64,000 nt of DNA from an alpha proteobacterium U9-1i (lineage in GTDB: Bacteria; Pseudomonadota; Alphaproteobacteria; Caulobacterales; Aquidulcibacteraceae). Location of the stretch: assembly GCA_000974665.1 (NCBI GenBank), contig BBSY01000003.1, forward strand, positions 496,001 through 560,000, read 5' to 3'. Shown piece by piece: positions 1-8,632 of the stretch. Below the pieces are notes generated by a model. The model did no database searches. It was not told where the DNA came from and worked only from the letters and a program-made list of their open reading frames with translations. Made by a program: the position numbers and the translations under genes. Every line of letters starts with the position of its first letter. Position 1 is the first letter of the stretch.

Positions 1-1
1 C

Positions 2-892
2 GCGACACTGAACCTGATCCGCGCCTTCGCAAACGGCGGCTACGCGGATTTGCACAACGTGCATCGTTGGATGCTCGGTTTCGTTGAAGGAAGCCCGCAG
101 GGCAAACGCTACCGCGAGACCGCCGAACGCATCACTGAATCGATAGCGTTCATGGAAGCGTGCGGCATCACCCCGGAAAGCGTGCCGCAGGTGCGCCACG
201 TTGATGTGTACACCAGCCACGAGGCGCTGTTGCTCGGCTATGAAGAAGCGATGACGCGCGTCGATAGCACCAGCGGCGATTGGTACGACACCAGCGCGCA
301 TTTTGTGTGGCTCGGCGACCGCACGCGCCAACTCGATGGCGCCCACGTCGAATTCGCCCGCGGCATCAAGAACCCGATCGGTATGAAGTGCGGGCCGTCG
401 CTGGAGCCGGATGATCTCCTACGCCTGGTCGACGTGCTGAACCCCGAGAACGAGCCGGGGCGGTTGACGCTGATTGCTCGTTTCGGCGCAGAGAAAGTGG
501 AAGCCGGGCTGCCGAAGATTGTGCGCGCCGTCGTGCGTGAAGGGCGCAACGTCGTGTGGTCCTGCGATCCCATGCACGGCAATACGCTGAAAACGGATTC
601 CGGCTTCAAGACGCGCCCGTTCGACAGGATCATGGCCGAAGTGCGCGCGTTCATGGCCGCGCTGCCGGCGGAAGGCGCCTATCCGGGCGGCGTGCATGTA
701 GAGATGACGGGCCAGCAGGTTACCGAATGCCTGGGTGGCGCAACGGCGGTGACGGAGGAGGACTTGTCCTCGCGCTATCACACCCATTGCGATCCACGCT
801 TGAACGGCGCGCAAGCGATCGATCTGGCGTTCCTGATCGCCGAGCATCTGCGCGGCGTGCGCACCAACGGAACGAAGGCGAAAGCCAGCTGA
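2..892 (+). CDS. Class II 3-deoxy-7-phosphoheptulonate synthase (C-terminal part)
   Basis: First enzyme of the shikimate pathway: condenses phosphoenolpyruvate with erythrose 4-phosphate to make DAHP for aromatic amino acids. The gene runs in from the left edge, so the N-terminal third (about 160 residues by the usual length of roughly 460) is missing; 296 residues are visible. Class II (plant/Mycobacterium type) signatures are present: [18 protein letters not shown] with the expected metal-ligand histidine, a GGVHVEMTG segment with the ligand glutamate, and the CDPRLN aspartate near the end. Its stop overlaps the ATG of the glutathione synthetase gene (TGATG), so the two are probably translated together. 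Confidence 0.95.
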   Translation, partial: ATLNLIRAFANGGYADLHNVHRWMLGFVEGSPQGKRYRETAERITESIAFMEACGITPESVPQVRHVDVYTSHEALLLGYEEAMTRVDSTSGDWYDTSAHFVWLGDRTRQLDGAHVEFARGIKNPIGMKCGPSLEPDDLLRLVDVLNPENEPGRLTLIARFGAEKVEAGLPKIVRAVVREGRNVVWSCDPMHGNTLKTDSGFKTRPFDRIMAEVRAFMAALPAEGAYPGGVHVEMTGQQVTECLGGATAVTEEDLSSRYHTHCDPRLNGAQAIDLAFLIAEHLRGVRTNGTKAKAS

Positions 893-1827
893 TGCGCATC
901 GCTGTTCAGATGGATCCGATCGACACGATGATTGTTGATCGCGATACCTCGCTTGTGCTCATGGTGGAGGCGCAGAAGCGCGGTCACGAGCTTTGGTGGT
1001 TCACGCCGAACGAATTGTTCGTCGATGCGGGCGTCGTGAAGGCGAAAGCGCGGCGCGTGAGCGTGCGGCTGGAGCACGACAACCATTACACCACGCACGA
1101 AGAAGCTGTGCGCGTGGCGAACGATTTCGACGTGATCCTGGTGCGTCAGGATCCGCCGTTCGACATGGGCTATGTGTCGAACACGTATTTGTTGGAGCTG
1201 ACCAAAGCGCTGGTGCTCAACCCGCCGCGCGGCATCCGCAACATCACCGAGAAGCTCTCAATCCTGAAGTTCCCAGAGCTGACGCCGCCGACTTGGGTCG
1301 GACGCGATCTCGACGCGTTAGAAGCATTCGCAAAGCGCTTCGATCAGGTTGTGCTGAAAGTGCTGTTCATGATGGGTGGCGACGGCGTGATTCGGCTTTC
1401 GCCGCACGACGCCGATTTCCGCAACCGGGCTGGCAAATTCATCGAAGCCGTTGGCCGCGAACCGATCATGGCGCAGGCGTTTCTGCCCAGCGTCAAAAAC
1501 GGCGATCGGCGCGTTTTCGTGCTGGGCGGCGAAGCCATCGCGGCCATTCGGCGGATGCCGCCGGAAGGCGATTTCCGCGCGAACCTGCACGTCGGCGGCA
1601 AGGCCTTGGCGACTGAGCTTGAGCCAGGAGACCGCAAGGTGGCGCAGGCGGTGGCGCCGCTGCTCCGTGAAGAGGGCATACTTTTCGCTGGCCTTGATGT
1701 GATCGACGGACGCCTCATCGAGATCAACGTGACCTCGCCCACGCTTGTTCAGCAGCTCCTGAGCTTCGGCGGGCCGGACCTGCCGAAGCTCTTTTGGGAG
1801 CGTGCGGAAAAGATGGTCGCCGCTTGA
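892..1827 (+). CDS. gshB: Glutathione synthetase
   Basis: ATP-grasp ligase that joins gamma-glutamylcysteine and glycine in the second step of glutathione synthesis, in the cytosol. The 311-residue length fits the bacterial GshB family (E. coli about 316). Visible marks are the N-terminal [10 protein letters not shown] pre-ATP-grasp strand, the glycine-rich ATP loop LFMMGGDGV, and the C-terminal EINVTSPT metal and substrate segment. The ATG overlaps the upstream stop codon, which fixes this start and implies co-transcription with DAHP synthase. Glutathione users lie in the window: glutaredoxin, two GST-like proteins and a Nit-type amidase. Confidence 0.95.
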   Translation: MRIAVQMDPIDTMIVDRDTSLVLMVEAQKRGHELWWFTPNELFVDAGVVKAKARRVSVRLEHDNHYTTHEEAVRVANDFDVILVRQDPPFDMGYVSNTYLLELTKALVLNPPRGIRNITEKLSILKFPELTPPTWVGRDLDALEAFAKRFDQVVLKVLFMMGGDGVIRLSPHDADFRNRAGKFIEAVGREPIMAQAFLPSVKNGDRRVFVLGGEAIAAIRRMPPEGDFRANLHVGGKALATELEPGDRKVAQAVAPLLREEGILFAGLDVIDGRLIEINVTSPTLVQQLLSFGGPDLPKLFWERAEKMVAA

Positions 1828-1833
1828 GCGCGC

Positions 1834-2712
1834 TTAGTGCTTGACGAAGCGCAACGTCATGCGGTCGCTCTCGCCGATTGCGTCAAACTCCGTGTGATCG
1901 AAATTTGGGTTCGCGGGCTGGCCGGAGGGCGCGGATTGGCGCACCGGCGGCAATGTCCACACGCCGAACGGGTGATTGTGATCGTCGCGCGGATTGGCGT
2001 TGATTTCGGAGCGCGCCGCAAGTGTGAGGCCAGCGCGTGCTGCGGCTTCAATCACGTAGCTCTCCGGCACATAGCCAGTTGGCGCTGAGGTCGCGACGGT
2101 AGAGCCTGGCGGTGCGCGATGCTGCTCGACGGCGAGCACGCCGCCCGGTTTCAGAACGCGAGCGAATTCCGCCATGTAGCGATCGGTGCGGCCCTCAGCC
2201 CGTGCCCAATTGTGGAACGCACGCGCGACGAGAATGAAATCAGCGGAATTGTCTGGTAGCGCCAGGCCCGACGTGTTTCCGAAGTTGACGGCTTCGACGC
2301 GTCCGTAGCGCTCGGTGTTTGAATATTCCTGCAGGAATGACGCGCGCGCATTGCGGGCGCCTTCGCTGACGGTTGGTGAGCCGAGATCGACATAGCCGGC
2401 TACATAGCGGCCGTTGGTAGCGTGCGCGTACGGCGCCAGAATTTGCGTCCACCACGAGCCGCCGCCCGGGTCGATTTCGACGATTGTCGTGCCGGGGCGC
2501 AGACCCCAGAAGGCAAGCGCCTCTTGTGGGTGGCGATATTGGTCGCGCGCGCGGTGTGCCTCGCTGCGCCATGCGCCGTTCACGGCGTTTGCCAACGCGA
2601 CATCCGTGGCCGGCGCGGACGTTTGGGCCTGGGCTTGCTCACGTGGAGCGTCGGCGCCAGCGCATGCGCCGGCAAGGCAGGCCACAGCGATCGCCGTTAG
2701 AAGCTTCTGCAT
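1834..2712 (-). CDS. Exported predicted methyltransferase (COG4798-like)
   Basis: A 292-residue protein with an N-terminal export signal (hydrophobic residues 4-16, a lipobox-like AGAC ending at Cys17), then a class I SAM-dependent methyltransferase fold. The SAM-binding loop reads VEIDPGGGSWW, and the later segment VLKPGGVLAVEQH matches the end of the Rossmann core. The substrate is unknown. Export is odd because SAM is cytoplasmic; exported members with this architecture are known in proteobacteria but not understood. An ATG with GGAG seven bases upstream fixes the start. It lies 17 bases downstream of the DASS transporter on the same strand, so they are probably one operon. Alternative: a fold-only protein with a different role. 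Confidence 0.8.
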   Translation of the reverse strand: MQKLLTAIAVACLAGACAGADAPREQAQAQTSAPATDVALANAVNGAWRSEAHRARDQYRHPQEALAFWGLRPGTTIVEIDPGGGSWWTQILAPYAHATNGRYVAGYVDLGSPTVSEGARNARASFLQEYSNTERYGRVEAVNFGNTSGLALPDNSADFILVARAFHNWARAEGRTDRYMAEFARVLKPGGVLAVEQHRAPPGSTVATSAPTGYVPESYVIEAAARAGLTLAARSEINANPRDDHNHPFGVWTLPPVRQSAPSGQPANPNFDHTEFDAIGESDRMTLRFVKH

Positions 2713-2729
2713 TCTGGTTCTCCACGTTT

Positions 2730-4172
2730 CTATAGGGCAGCTGTCGAGATGATCAGGGCGGCGGCGGCCACGTTCAATGCAAAGCCGACGACCAGCATGC
2801 GCTTCAACGTCACAAGCCCAGAGGCGTAGGCGATGGCGTTTGGCGCGGTTGCGACCGGCAACATGAACGCAAAACTCGCGGCGATGGCGACTGGAAACGC
2901 AAGCGGCGTCAATGGTGCGCCGGAGGCTGCGGCGACAGCGGCGACGATGGGCAACATCGAGGTGAGCGTCGCGACATTGCTTGCAAGCTCGGAGATCAGG
3001 ATGGTGGCGATCACAAGAACCGCCACAAGCCCCAGCGCGGACAACCCATCCATGGCGGAAATCCGCGTGCCAATCCATTCGGCAAGGCCCGTCGCGTCCA
3101 TCGCGCCAGCGAGTGAGAGGCCGCCACCAAAAAGGATCGCGATGCCCCACGGAATTCGCTCGGCCGTGGGCCAATCGATTAGCTTCTCGCTGCCGCCCCG
3201 TCCCGATGGAATGAAGAAAAGGCTGAGCGCGCCAAGGATGGCGATACCGGTGTCGGTAAGGCCGTCGAGGCCGGGCAATTCGTTCAGGAGAACGCGCGTT
3301 ATCCAGAGCAAAGCGGTGGCGCCGAACACAAGGCCGATGCGTATCTCTGGCGTTGTGATGCGACCCAACGCTGCGAGCGCCTCCTTCACAACGGCCCCGA
3401 CTGCCTCGTAACGGCCGTGCCCTTTGCCGAAGAGTGGCCAGCACAAAAGCAGCCACGCCAGCGGCAACATCACCAGCATCATCGGAATAGCGCGCATCAT
3501 CCAATCGACGAACGCGATCGGTTCGCCAGCGCGTTCGAGAAATGCGATGCCAATCAGGTTTGTCGGCGTCCCCACGGGCGTGCCGATGCCGGCGATGGTC
3601 GCGGCGTGGGCGACCCCGAGCGCCAACGCGCCGCCGAGCGCCAAATCGGGCTTTCCGTCTGGCGAGAGTGCGCGCGCGGCGCCGATAGCGATCGGCGCCA
3701 GCATCAAAGTTGTGGCGGTGTTGGAAATCCACATGGAGATGAGCGCTGACGCGGTCATGAACCCAGCGACGAGCATTACCGGCCGGCCGCCCGCGCGGGC
3801 GGCGATCGAGAGCGCGATGCGCTCGTGGAGGCGCCAGCGCTCGACGCTCGCGGCGAGGATGAAACCGCCAATGAACAGGAAGACGATCGGGTCCGCGTAG
3901 GGTGCGGCCGCCGCCTGCATGCTCGTCGCGCCCACCATCGGCAGTACAAACAGGGGAAGCAGCGCGGTCGCGGCGATGGGGATGGGCTCCGTGACCCACC
4001 AGACGACCATGAGGGCTATAAGCGAGACCACGCACCACGCTTCCGGCGTAACGCCGGCGGGCGGGGCAAGCAGCTGGATGCCCAGCGCCAGCGCCGGCCC
4101 GAGCGTGAATCCGATGAGGCGTCCTGTCCGGCCGAAGCCGGTGCTCTCGCCGATGCTGTCCGCTTCGCTCAC
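2730..4172 (-). CDS. DASS/SLC13 family anion:sodium symporter
   Basis: Inner-membrane transporter of 480 residues, about a dozen hydrophobic segments. The two SNT-type motifs of the divalent anion:sodium symporter family are visible: SNTATT at residues 150-155 and SNVATL at 398-403, each followed by the expected small-residue loops (GTPTN at 201-205, ATAPNA at 441-446). These motifs bind sodium and the carboxylate or sulfate substrate in characterised members. The actual substrate (dicarboxylate, citrate or sulfate) cannot be read from sequence. The start is GTG with GGGGGAG just upstream. The exported methyltransferase follows 17 bases after its stop. Confidence 0.9.
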   Translation of the reverse strand: MSEADSIGESTGFGRTGRLIGFTLGPALALGIQLLAPPAGVTPEAWCVVSLIALMVVWWVTEPIPIAATALLPLFVLPMVGATSMQAAAAPYADPIVFLFIGGFILAASVERWRLHERIALSIAARAGGRPVMLVAGFMTASALISMWISNTATTLMLAPIAIGAARALSPDGKPDLALGGALALGVAHAATIAGIGTPVGTPTNLIGIAFLERAGEPIAFVDWMMRAIPMMLVMLPLAWLLLCWPLFGKGHGRYEAVGAVVKEALAALGRITTPEIRIGLVFGATALLWITRVLLNELPGLDGLTDTGIAILGALSLFFIPSGRGGSEKLIDWPTAERIPWGIAILFGGGLSLAGAMDATGLAEWIGTRISAMDGLSALGLVAVLVIATILISELASNVATLTSMLPIVAAVAAASGAPLTPLAFPVAIAASFAFMLPVATAPNAIAYASGLVTLKRMLVVGFALNVAAAALIISTAAL

Positions 4173-4197
4173 CGGCTCCCCCTTGGCCGCTTGTGGA

Positions 4198-4284
4198 TGG
4201 TGCCCCAGGCCCGACTCGAACGGGCACGTCCTTGCGAACGGCAGATTTTGAGTCTGCTGCGTCTACCGATTCCGCCACTGGGGC
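4198..4284 (-). tRNA. tRNA-Leu (anticodon CAA)
   Basis: Read on the minus strand, a seven-base acceptor stem GCCCCAG pairs with CTGGGGC. The anticodon stem GCAGA/TCTGC encloses the loop CTCAAAA, giving anticodon CAA, which decodes UUG leucine. A long variable arm is present, as expected for class II leucine tRNAs, with a T arm containing TTCGAGT. The discriminator A at 4201 is followed by an encoded CCA at 4198-4200. Confidence 0.97.
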
Positions 4285-4306
4285 ATTGGTCCAGAGCGAG
4301 GCGGGA

Positions 4307-4335
4307 CCGTTAAGAGGGCTGGGCGCTCCTGTCAA
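4307..4335 (-). promoter_or_regulatory. Putative sigma-70 promoter of tRNA-Leu(CAA)
   Basis: On the minus strand a perfect TTGACA -35 element (4330-4335) is followed after 17 bases by TAACGG (4307-4312), a weak -10. Transcription would begin about 15 bases before the tRNA 5' end. The -35 and spacing are good and the -10 is poor. Confidence 0.45.
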
Positions 4336-4399
4336 TTTCGGGTGGAGAGGCTGAAGGTCCTTAATGACCCCTTGGCGCGGAGCGTGCTAGGCGAGCGCC

Positions 4400-4984
4400 A
4401 TGCTGACCTCCCTCAAGGACCGGACCATCGCGCTGGCGCGCAGCCCCAACGCCGAGCGGGCGCTGTTCGCCATATCTTTCGCCGAGAGCTCGTTCTTTCC
4501 GCTGCCGCCCGACCTGCTTTTGGGGCCCATGGCGGCCGCGGAGCCCTCGAAATGGTTCCGCTATGCGCTGACCTGCACGATCGCCTCGGTGCTCGGCGGA
4601 CTGCTTGGCTACGCGATCGGCATGTTTCTGATGGAATCCATTGGCAACGCGGTGCTTTCGTTCTTCGGCTATGCGGGAGAACGGCGGGCCGAATTGGAGG
4701 CGTTTTACGCCCAATACGGCGCGTGGTTTATCTTCCTGAAGGGCCTGACGCCGATCCCCTATAAGCTGGTGACGATCGTCTCGGGCGCCATGGCGTTCTC
4801 GCTGCCGATCTTCGTGATCGCTTCGATCATCACCCGCGGCCTCCGTTTTCTTGCGGTGGCGTGGATTTTCCAACGCTTTGGACCTCAGATCGCACCAATC
4901 ATGGAAAAGCGCATGGGGTTGGTGCTGGTTGGCGTCGCCGTGCTGATCGTTGCCGTCGTGGTGGCGGCGCGTTTCCTTCATTAA
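4400..4984 (+). CDS. YqaA/DedA-like membrane protein (VTT domain)
   Basis: A 194-residue integral membrane protein of the SNARE-associated/VTT (DedA-like) superfamily, YqaA branch. The hallmark FFPLPPDLLLGP lies near residues 32-43 and the second re-entrant motif FLKGLTPIPYKLVTIVSG near 112-129. Hydrophobic segments follow through to residue 193. Members are implicated in membrane lipid or undecaprenyl phosphate handling, but this branch has no firm reaction. The start has no strong ribosome site in view; the ATG matches the family N-terminus. DsbB follows 71 bases downstream on the same strand. Confidence 0.85.
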   Translation: MLTSLKDRTIALARSPNAERALFAISFAESSFFPLPPDLLLGPMAAAEPSKWFRYALTCTIASVLGGLLGYAIGMFLMESIGNAVLSFFGYAGERRAELEAFYAQYGAWFIFLKGLTPIPYKLVTIVSGAMAFSLPIFVIASIITRGLRFLAVAWIFQRFGPQIAPIMEKRMGLVLVGVAVLIVAVVVAARFLH

Positions 4985-5055
4985 TGCGACGAGCAGCGCG
5001 CTGGCGCGGCGGCGCGCCGCAGACGGCGGGCGCGCTTTCCGGCTAGGATGGCTGC

Positions 5056-5541
5056 ATGTCGCGTCTTCAGTCGATTTGGCCGTTCATCAGTTTGCTCGCC
5101 TCTGGAGCGTTGTTGGCGGCTGCGCACGCGTTTGAGCGCTTTGGTGGTTTAGCGCCATGCCCGCTCTGCCTGGATCAGCGCGAATGGCATTGGGCGGTTG
5201 TTGGCGCTTCGGTGCTTGGGATCGCGTGGGTGCGGCTCGTGCCGACGCGAATGTGGATCGCCGCGGCGTTGATTGGCTTGGTCTATGTCGGTGCGACGGG
5301 GATGGCGGCCTACCACGTGGCGGTGGAGCAGCACTGGGTCACAGCGCAATGTGACGTCACGCCGGCGGGTGATCTGAGCTTCGACGTCAATGCCGACTTG
5401 ATCGTCCCGCGTTGTGACACGCCGGCTTGGACGATGTTTGCCATCTCGATGGCCGGCTACAACGCGCTCATTTCGGCCGGCCTGATGTTGGCAAGCTTTG
5501 CCGTGGCCTTCGCGCCGACGCGAGGCCGCGCCAATGGCTGA
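5056..5541 (+). CDS. dsbB: Disulfide bond formation protein DsbB family
   Basis: Inner-membrane quinone reductase that reoxidises periplasmic DsbA. At 161 residues it has four hydrophobic segments. The first cysteine pair is CPLC (Cys35 and Cys38) after the first membrane span, and the second periplasmic pair is Cys99 and Cys120 in the large loop, followed by the conserved DTPAW region. This spacing is typical of the short alphaproteobacterial DsbB forms. Its last eight bases overlap the coq7 start (ATGGCTGA), so the two are translationally coupled. Both proteins work with ubiquinone. Confidence 0.9.
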   Translation: MSRLQSIWPFISLLASGALLAAAHAFERFGGLAPCPLCLDQREWHWAVVGASVLGIAWVRLVPTRMWIAAALIGLVYVGATGMAAYHVAVEQHWVTAQCDVTPAGDLSFDVNADLIVPRCDTPAWTMFAISMAGYNALISAGLMLASFAVAFAPTRGRANG

Positions 5542-6094
5542 GCATCCGCCATTTCCCGGTTTGGGCGCGCGGTCTCGTGAGATCGAAGAAATGATCCGTG
5601 TCGACCACGCCGGTGAGTACGGCGCCGTGCAAATCTATCGCGGCCAACGCGCCGTGTTTGAACGGATCGGCGCCAAGGCGCACGCGGCGCGCATCATCGC
5701 TCACATGGAAGAGGGCGAGCAGGAGCACCTCAAGACGTTTGATCGTCTGGTCGCCGAGCGCGGCGTGCGACCGACGTTGATGGCCCCGGTGTGGCGGGTT
5801 GCTGGATTTGGGCTTGGCGCTGTCACCGCGCTCATGGGCGAGAAGGCCGCTCACGCTTGCACAGAGGCGGTCGAAGACGTGATCGAAGAACATTACGGCC
5901 GCCAGAGCGACGCGCTCGCCAGCGGCGGCGACGCAGAGCTCAAGCACATTGTCGATCGCTTTCGCGCGGAGGAGATCGCGCACAAGGATACAGCGGTGGA
6001 ACAAGGTGCGCGCGACGCCATCGGCTATCCGTTTCTTTCGGCGATGATCAAATTCGGCTGCCGCGCGGCGATTCGTATCTCCGAAAAGATATGA
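5534..6094 (+). CDS. coq7: Demethoxyubiquinone hydroxylase (Coq7)
   Basis: Di-iron oxygenase that hydroxylates demethoxyubiquinol in the penultimate steps of ubiquinone synthesis. The 186 residues carry the ferritin-like carboxylate ligands: Glu in VDHAGEYGA, the EGEQEH cluster, Glu in TEAVEDVIEEHYG, and the AEEIAH cluster near the end. The ATG at 5534 gives the usual N-terminus; an ATG 36 bases earlier would add a basic tail and lie deeper in dsbB. The stop overlaps the next ATG (ATGA). UbiG, which acts in the same pathway, lies about 5 kb downstream on the other strand. Confidence 0.95.
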   Translation: MAEHPPFPGLGARSREIEEMIRVDHAGEYGAVQIYRGQRAVFERIGAKAHAARIIAHMEEGEQEHLKTFDRLVAERGVRPTLMAPVWRVAGFGLGAVTALMGEKAAHACTEAVEDVIEEHYGRQSDALASGGDAELKHIVDRFRAEEIAHKDTAVEQGARDAIGYPFLSAMIKFGCRAAIRISEKI

Positions 6095-6705
6095 GCGGCC
6101 AGCCGAACGTGCGCCGCGCGCGCGAGAATGAACGCGGCGCGGTTTCACAGGTGTTGACGGATGCGTTCGTCAACGAGGACGGTTTGAATTATTGGCTTCG
6201 CCAGGGCGCCGCAAAAGACCGCGTACGCCGTGTATTTTTCAACGCGGCCGTTCGTGACCTCATCCACAAGGAACGTCAGCTTTGGGTCGCCGAAGCTGAC
6301 GGCGGACACGCCGGCGCGGCGATTTGGCTAAAGCCTGACGATCGCGCGTTCGATTTCTCGCCGCTACAGGAATTGCTGATAGGGCCGTTGTTCTTCAGCG
6401 TTGCGGGCTTCGAGGGTATGCGCCGGGGCAACGAGCTCGGCCGGATGCTCGCAAGCAAGCACCCGCGCGAACCTCATGCGCATCTGGTTTTCCTTGGTGT
6501 CGCGCCGGCGTTCCAGGGGCGCGGCGTGGGCTCGGCGATCCTCAAGGAGACATTGGCGCCGTTGGATGCAAACGGCGTCACAGCCTATCTTGAATGCACC
6601 ACCGCACGGAATGCGGCGCTCTATGCGCGCCATGGCTTTGAGGTGACGGGTGAGTTTGATCTGCCGGGCCTGCATATGTGGACGATGACGCGCCCGCCGC
6701 GGTGA
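6091..6705 (+). CDS. GNAT family N-acetyltransferase
   Basis: A 204-residue single GNAT domain. The acetyl-CoA pyrophosphate loop appears as VAPAFQGRGVGSAIL (roughly residues 135-149). The C-terminal TARNAALYARHGFEVTGEF is the usual beta5-alpha4 region. The substrate is unknown. The ATG overlaps the coq7 stop, and the gene ends directly against the stop of the convergent methyltransferase gene (TGA at 6703-6705, TCA at 6706-6708). Because it is the third overlapping gene after dsbB and coq7, it is likely co-expressed with them. Confidence 0.88.
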   Translation: MSGQPNVRRARENERGAVSQVLTDAFVNEDGLNYWLRQGAAKDRVRRVFFNAAVRDLIHKERQLWVAEADGGHAGAAIWLKPDDRAFDFSPLQELLIGPLFFSVAGFEGMRRGNELGRMLASKHPREPHAHLVFLGVAPAFQGRGVGSAILKETLAPLDANGVTAYLECTTARNAALYARHGFEVTGEFDLPGLHMWTMTRPPR

Positions 6706-7599
6706 TCAGAATTCCGCTTTGTCGCCGGCGCTGTGTTCCTTCGCGCCAAGTGCATCGGCCAGGCGCATTTTGGCGCTGCCAGGCTTGAGCGGTTTCTGTT
6801 GGCTTTCGTGCGGCGCCCAACCTGTGAGGGTGAGGATTTCGAACGTGGCGCGCACGCGACCATCGGGATCGGCGAAGCGGGCCCGGTAGATTTCAAACGC
6901 GCGCGTCAGGATGCGCCGGCTCAAGGCTCGGGGGTTGCGTTCAGCCAACGCCGAGGTCTCGCCCATGGCGCGGAGGTCGGCGAGCAGGCGCATCGGTTCG
7001 GCGTAGCGCACGGTCACCACGTCGCGATCCGCAGCCGGGAGCGCGAAGCCGGCGCGCTGCAGCAATCCGGCCGTGTCCTGCAAATCCGCGAATGGCGCTA
7101 CCCGCGGGCCGGCGCCGCCACTGATTTCCGACTCGGCCTCTATCAACGTTAGACGCAGTTCGGTGAGTGTCTCACCGCCAAACATCGATGCGAGCAGCAG
7201 ACCGTCGGGCTTAAGCGCGTGACGCAATTGAATAAGCGCGCCGGGCAAATCATTAACCCAGTGCAGGGCGAGCGGTGCGACGATCAGGTCAAACGCTCCC
7301 GCGGCGAAGGGCAAGTGCTCCAGGCTGAGATGAACGTCGCCGAAGGCTGCGTCGGCACAGACAGTCTCACCGATCCGGCCTGCAAGTGCGGGCCGCGCGG
7401 CCAATTCGTCAGTGAACAGACCGCCCTCGCCCAGCAGCAGGGTGCGCGCGAATGGGCGCGGGATTGCCTCCAGCCGATCGGCCAAATCCGCCGCCGCCCG
7501 TTTGTGCAGGAAGGCGTTTTCGCGGAAGCCGTCCGCCGCGCGGCGCTTGCGCGCGCGCACAAGCCGTGGCTCGAATGGACGCGGGGGGAGTTGGGCCAT
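6706..7599 (-). CDS. SAM-dependent methyltransferase, BioC/NDUFAF5-like
   Basis: A class I methyltransferase of 297 residues. It resembles the alphaproteobacterial proteins related to BioC and to the mitochondrial complex I assembly factor NDUFAF5. Visible features are the DRLEAI...LLLGEGG region in place of motif I, then APLALHWVNDLPGAL and a LKPDGLLLASMFGG strand typical of this group. Known relatives methylate malonyl-ACP (BioC) or hydroxylate an arginine of NDUFS7 (NDUFAF5), so the role here is open. The start at 7599 has AGGA eight bases upstream; an ATG seven codons earlier (7620) is also possible. Divergent from comF. Confidence 0.8.
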   Translation of the reverse strand: MAQLPPRPFEPRLVRARKRRAADGFRENAFLHKRAAADLADRLEAIPRPFARTLLLGEGGLFTDELAARPALAGRIGETVCADAAFGDVHLSLEHLPFAAGAFDLIVAPLALHWVNDLPGALIQLRHALKPDGLLLASMFGGETLTELRLTLIEAESEISGGAGPRVAPFADLQDTAGLLQRAGFALPAADRDVVTVRYAEPMRLLADLRAMGETSALAERNPRALSRRILTRAFEIYRARFADPDGRVRATFEILTLTGWAPHESQQKPLKPGSAKMRLADALGAKEHSAGDKAEF

Positions 7600-7643
7600 T
7601 GGCGCAATCCTATCGCGCATCGGCGACGTTCCGGAAACGGGGC

Positions 7644-8360
7644 TTGGTATCGCGTCTGTCAGACCTGATCTGGCCGCCGCGTTCGCTTTTGTCCGACGCT
7701 ATCGTTGATCGTCCGGGCGTGATCGAGCCGCCGCTGTGGTCGGAACTGCAATTTCTGTCGGGGGCGGGGTGTTTCAGATGCGGGTTTCCGCTGCAGGAGG
7801 AGCCGGGCGCCGAAGGCGTCTGCGGCGCCTGCGCGGGCCGGGCGCCGGCCTATGATTGCGCGCGCGCGGCGCTGGCCTACGACGACCACGCGCGACGCTT
7901 GATCCTCGACCTGAAGCGGGGCGGCAGGCGGGATGGCTTGCCGGTGTTCGCCCGCTGGATGGGCCAGGCAGGCGGCGACATTATCGCCCGCGCCGATTTC
8001 ATCGCCCCAGCGCCCATGCATTGGACCCGGCTTGCCGTGCGAAGCTTCAACCAGGCCGCCTGGCTGGCGCAGGCGATTTCGCACGCGAGTGGGAAACCCT
8101 GGCGGCCGGAGGCGCTCAAGCGGGTCAAGCGGCGCAAGAGCCAGGCAGGTTTGTCGGCCTCGGAACGCCGCCGCAATGTTGCCGGGGCGATCAAGGCAGG
8201 GGCCAAGCTTCAAGGGCAAACCGTGCTCGTAGTGGACGATGTGTTCACCACGGGCGCCACCTTGGAGGCGTGCGCCCGTGCATTGAAGCGCGCGGGGGCT
8301 GCAGAAGTGCATGGCCTGACACTGGCGCGGGTCGTCCGTCCACTCGATATTCATGTGTGA
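7644..8360 (+). CDS. comF: ComF family phosphoribosyltransferase-like protein
   Basis: A protein of about 238 residues with the ComF layout. An N-terminal zinc-ribbon pair (CFRCGF and CGACAG) is followed by a type I phosphoribosyltransferase domain ending in the PRPP-binding segment VLVVDDVFTTGAT. ComF proteins are tied to DNA uptake in competent bacteria and are widespread elsewhere, with uncertain function. No ATG lies near the start; TTG at 7644 with GGAAACGGGG upstream gives the expected length, but the exact start is uncertain. The glutaredoxin gene follows within 20 bases. Confidence 0.85.
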   Translation: MVSRLSDLIWPPRSLLSDAIVDRPGVIEPPLWSELQFLSGAGCFRCGFPLQEEPGAEGVCGACAGRAPAYDCARAALAYDDHARRLILDLKRGGRRDGLPVFARWMGQAGGDIIARADFIAPAPMHWTRLAVRSFNQAAWLAQAISHASGKPWRPEALKRVKRRKSQAGLSASERRRNVAGAIKAGAKLQGQTVLVVDDVFTTGATLEACARALKRAGAAEVHGLTLARVVRPLDIHV

Positions 8361-8377
8361 GGAGCATGAGTCGAAGA

Positions 8378-8632
8378 ATGCCGCCGGTCACCATCTACAC
8401 CCGCGCCTTTTGCCCCTATTGCACGCGCGCCATCTCGCTGCTGGAGCGCAAGGGCGTGCCTGTGAATGAGATCGACGCCAGCTGCTCGACGAAGCGCCAA
8501 GAGATGATCGAGCGTTCGGGCCGCTGGACGTTTCCCCAGATATTCATCGGCGAGCGCCATATCGGCGGTTGTGACGATCTGCATGCGCTGGAGCGCGACG
8601 GCGGACTCGATCCGCTGCTCGCGGGCGCCTAA
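8378..8632 (+). CDS. grxC: Glutaredoxin 3 type (GrxC)
   Basis: A small dithiol glutaredoxin of 84 residues that reduces protein disulfides and glutathionylated thiols with glutathione. The active site CPYC is at residues 12-15, the cis-proline loop reads TFPQIFIG, and GGCDDL follows. The ATG at 8378 gives the canonical N-terminus before VTIYT; an ATG four codons upstream (8366) has a GGAG that is too close. The stop overlaps the next start (TAATG), so it is coupled to the Nit-type amidase, whose family repairs deaminated glutathione. That pairing makes metabolic sense. Confidence 0.93.
   Translation: MPPVTIYTRAFCPYCTRAISLLERKGVPVNEIDASCSTKRQEMIERSGRWTFPQIFIGERHIGGCDDLHALERDGGLDPLLAGA

Noticed and set aside
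2713-4335. A long minus-strand open frame continuing upstream from the methyltransferase through the transporter gene
   Set aside because: It is a different frame of the DASS gene and the tRNA; its residues are Arg/His-rich low-complexity, whereas the transporter frame has clear membrane motifs.
7452-7643. N-terminal extension of the ComF open frame
   Set aside because: It overlaps the divergent methyltransferase and is Arg/Pro-rich; family length favours a start near 7644.
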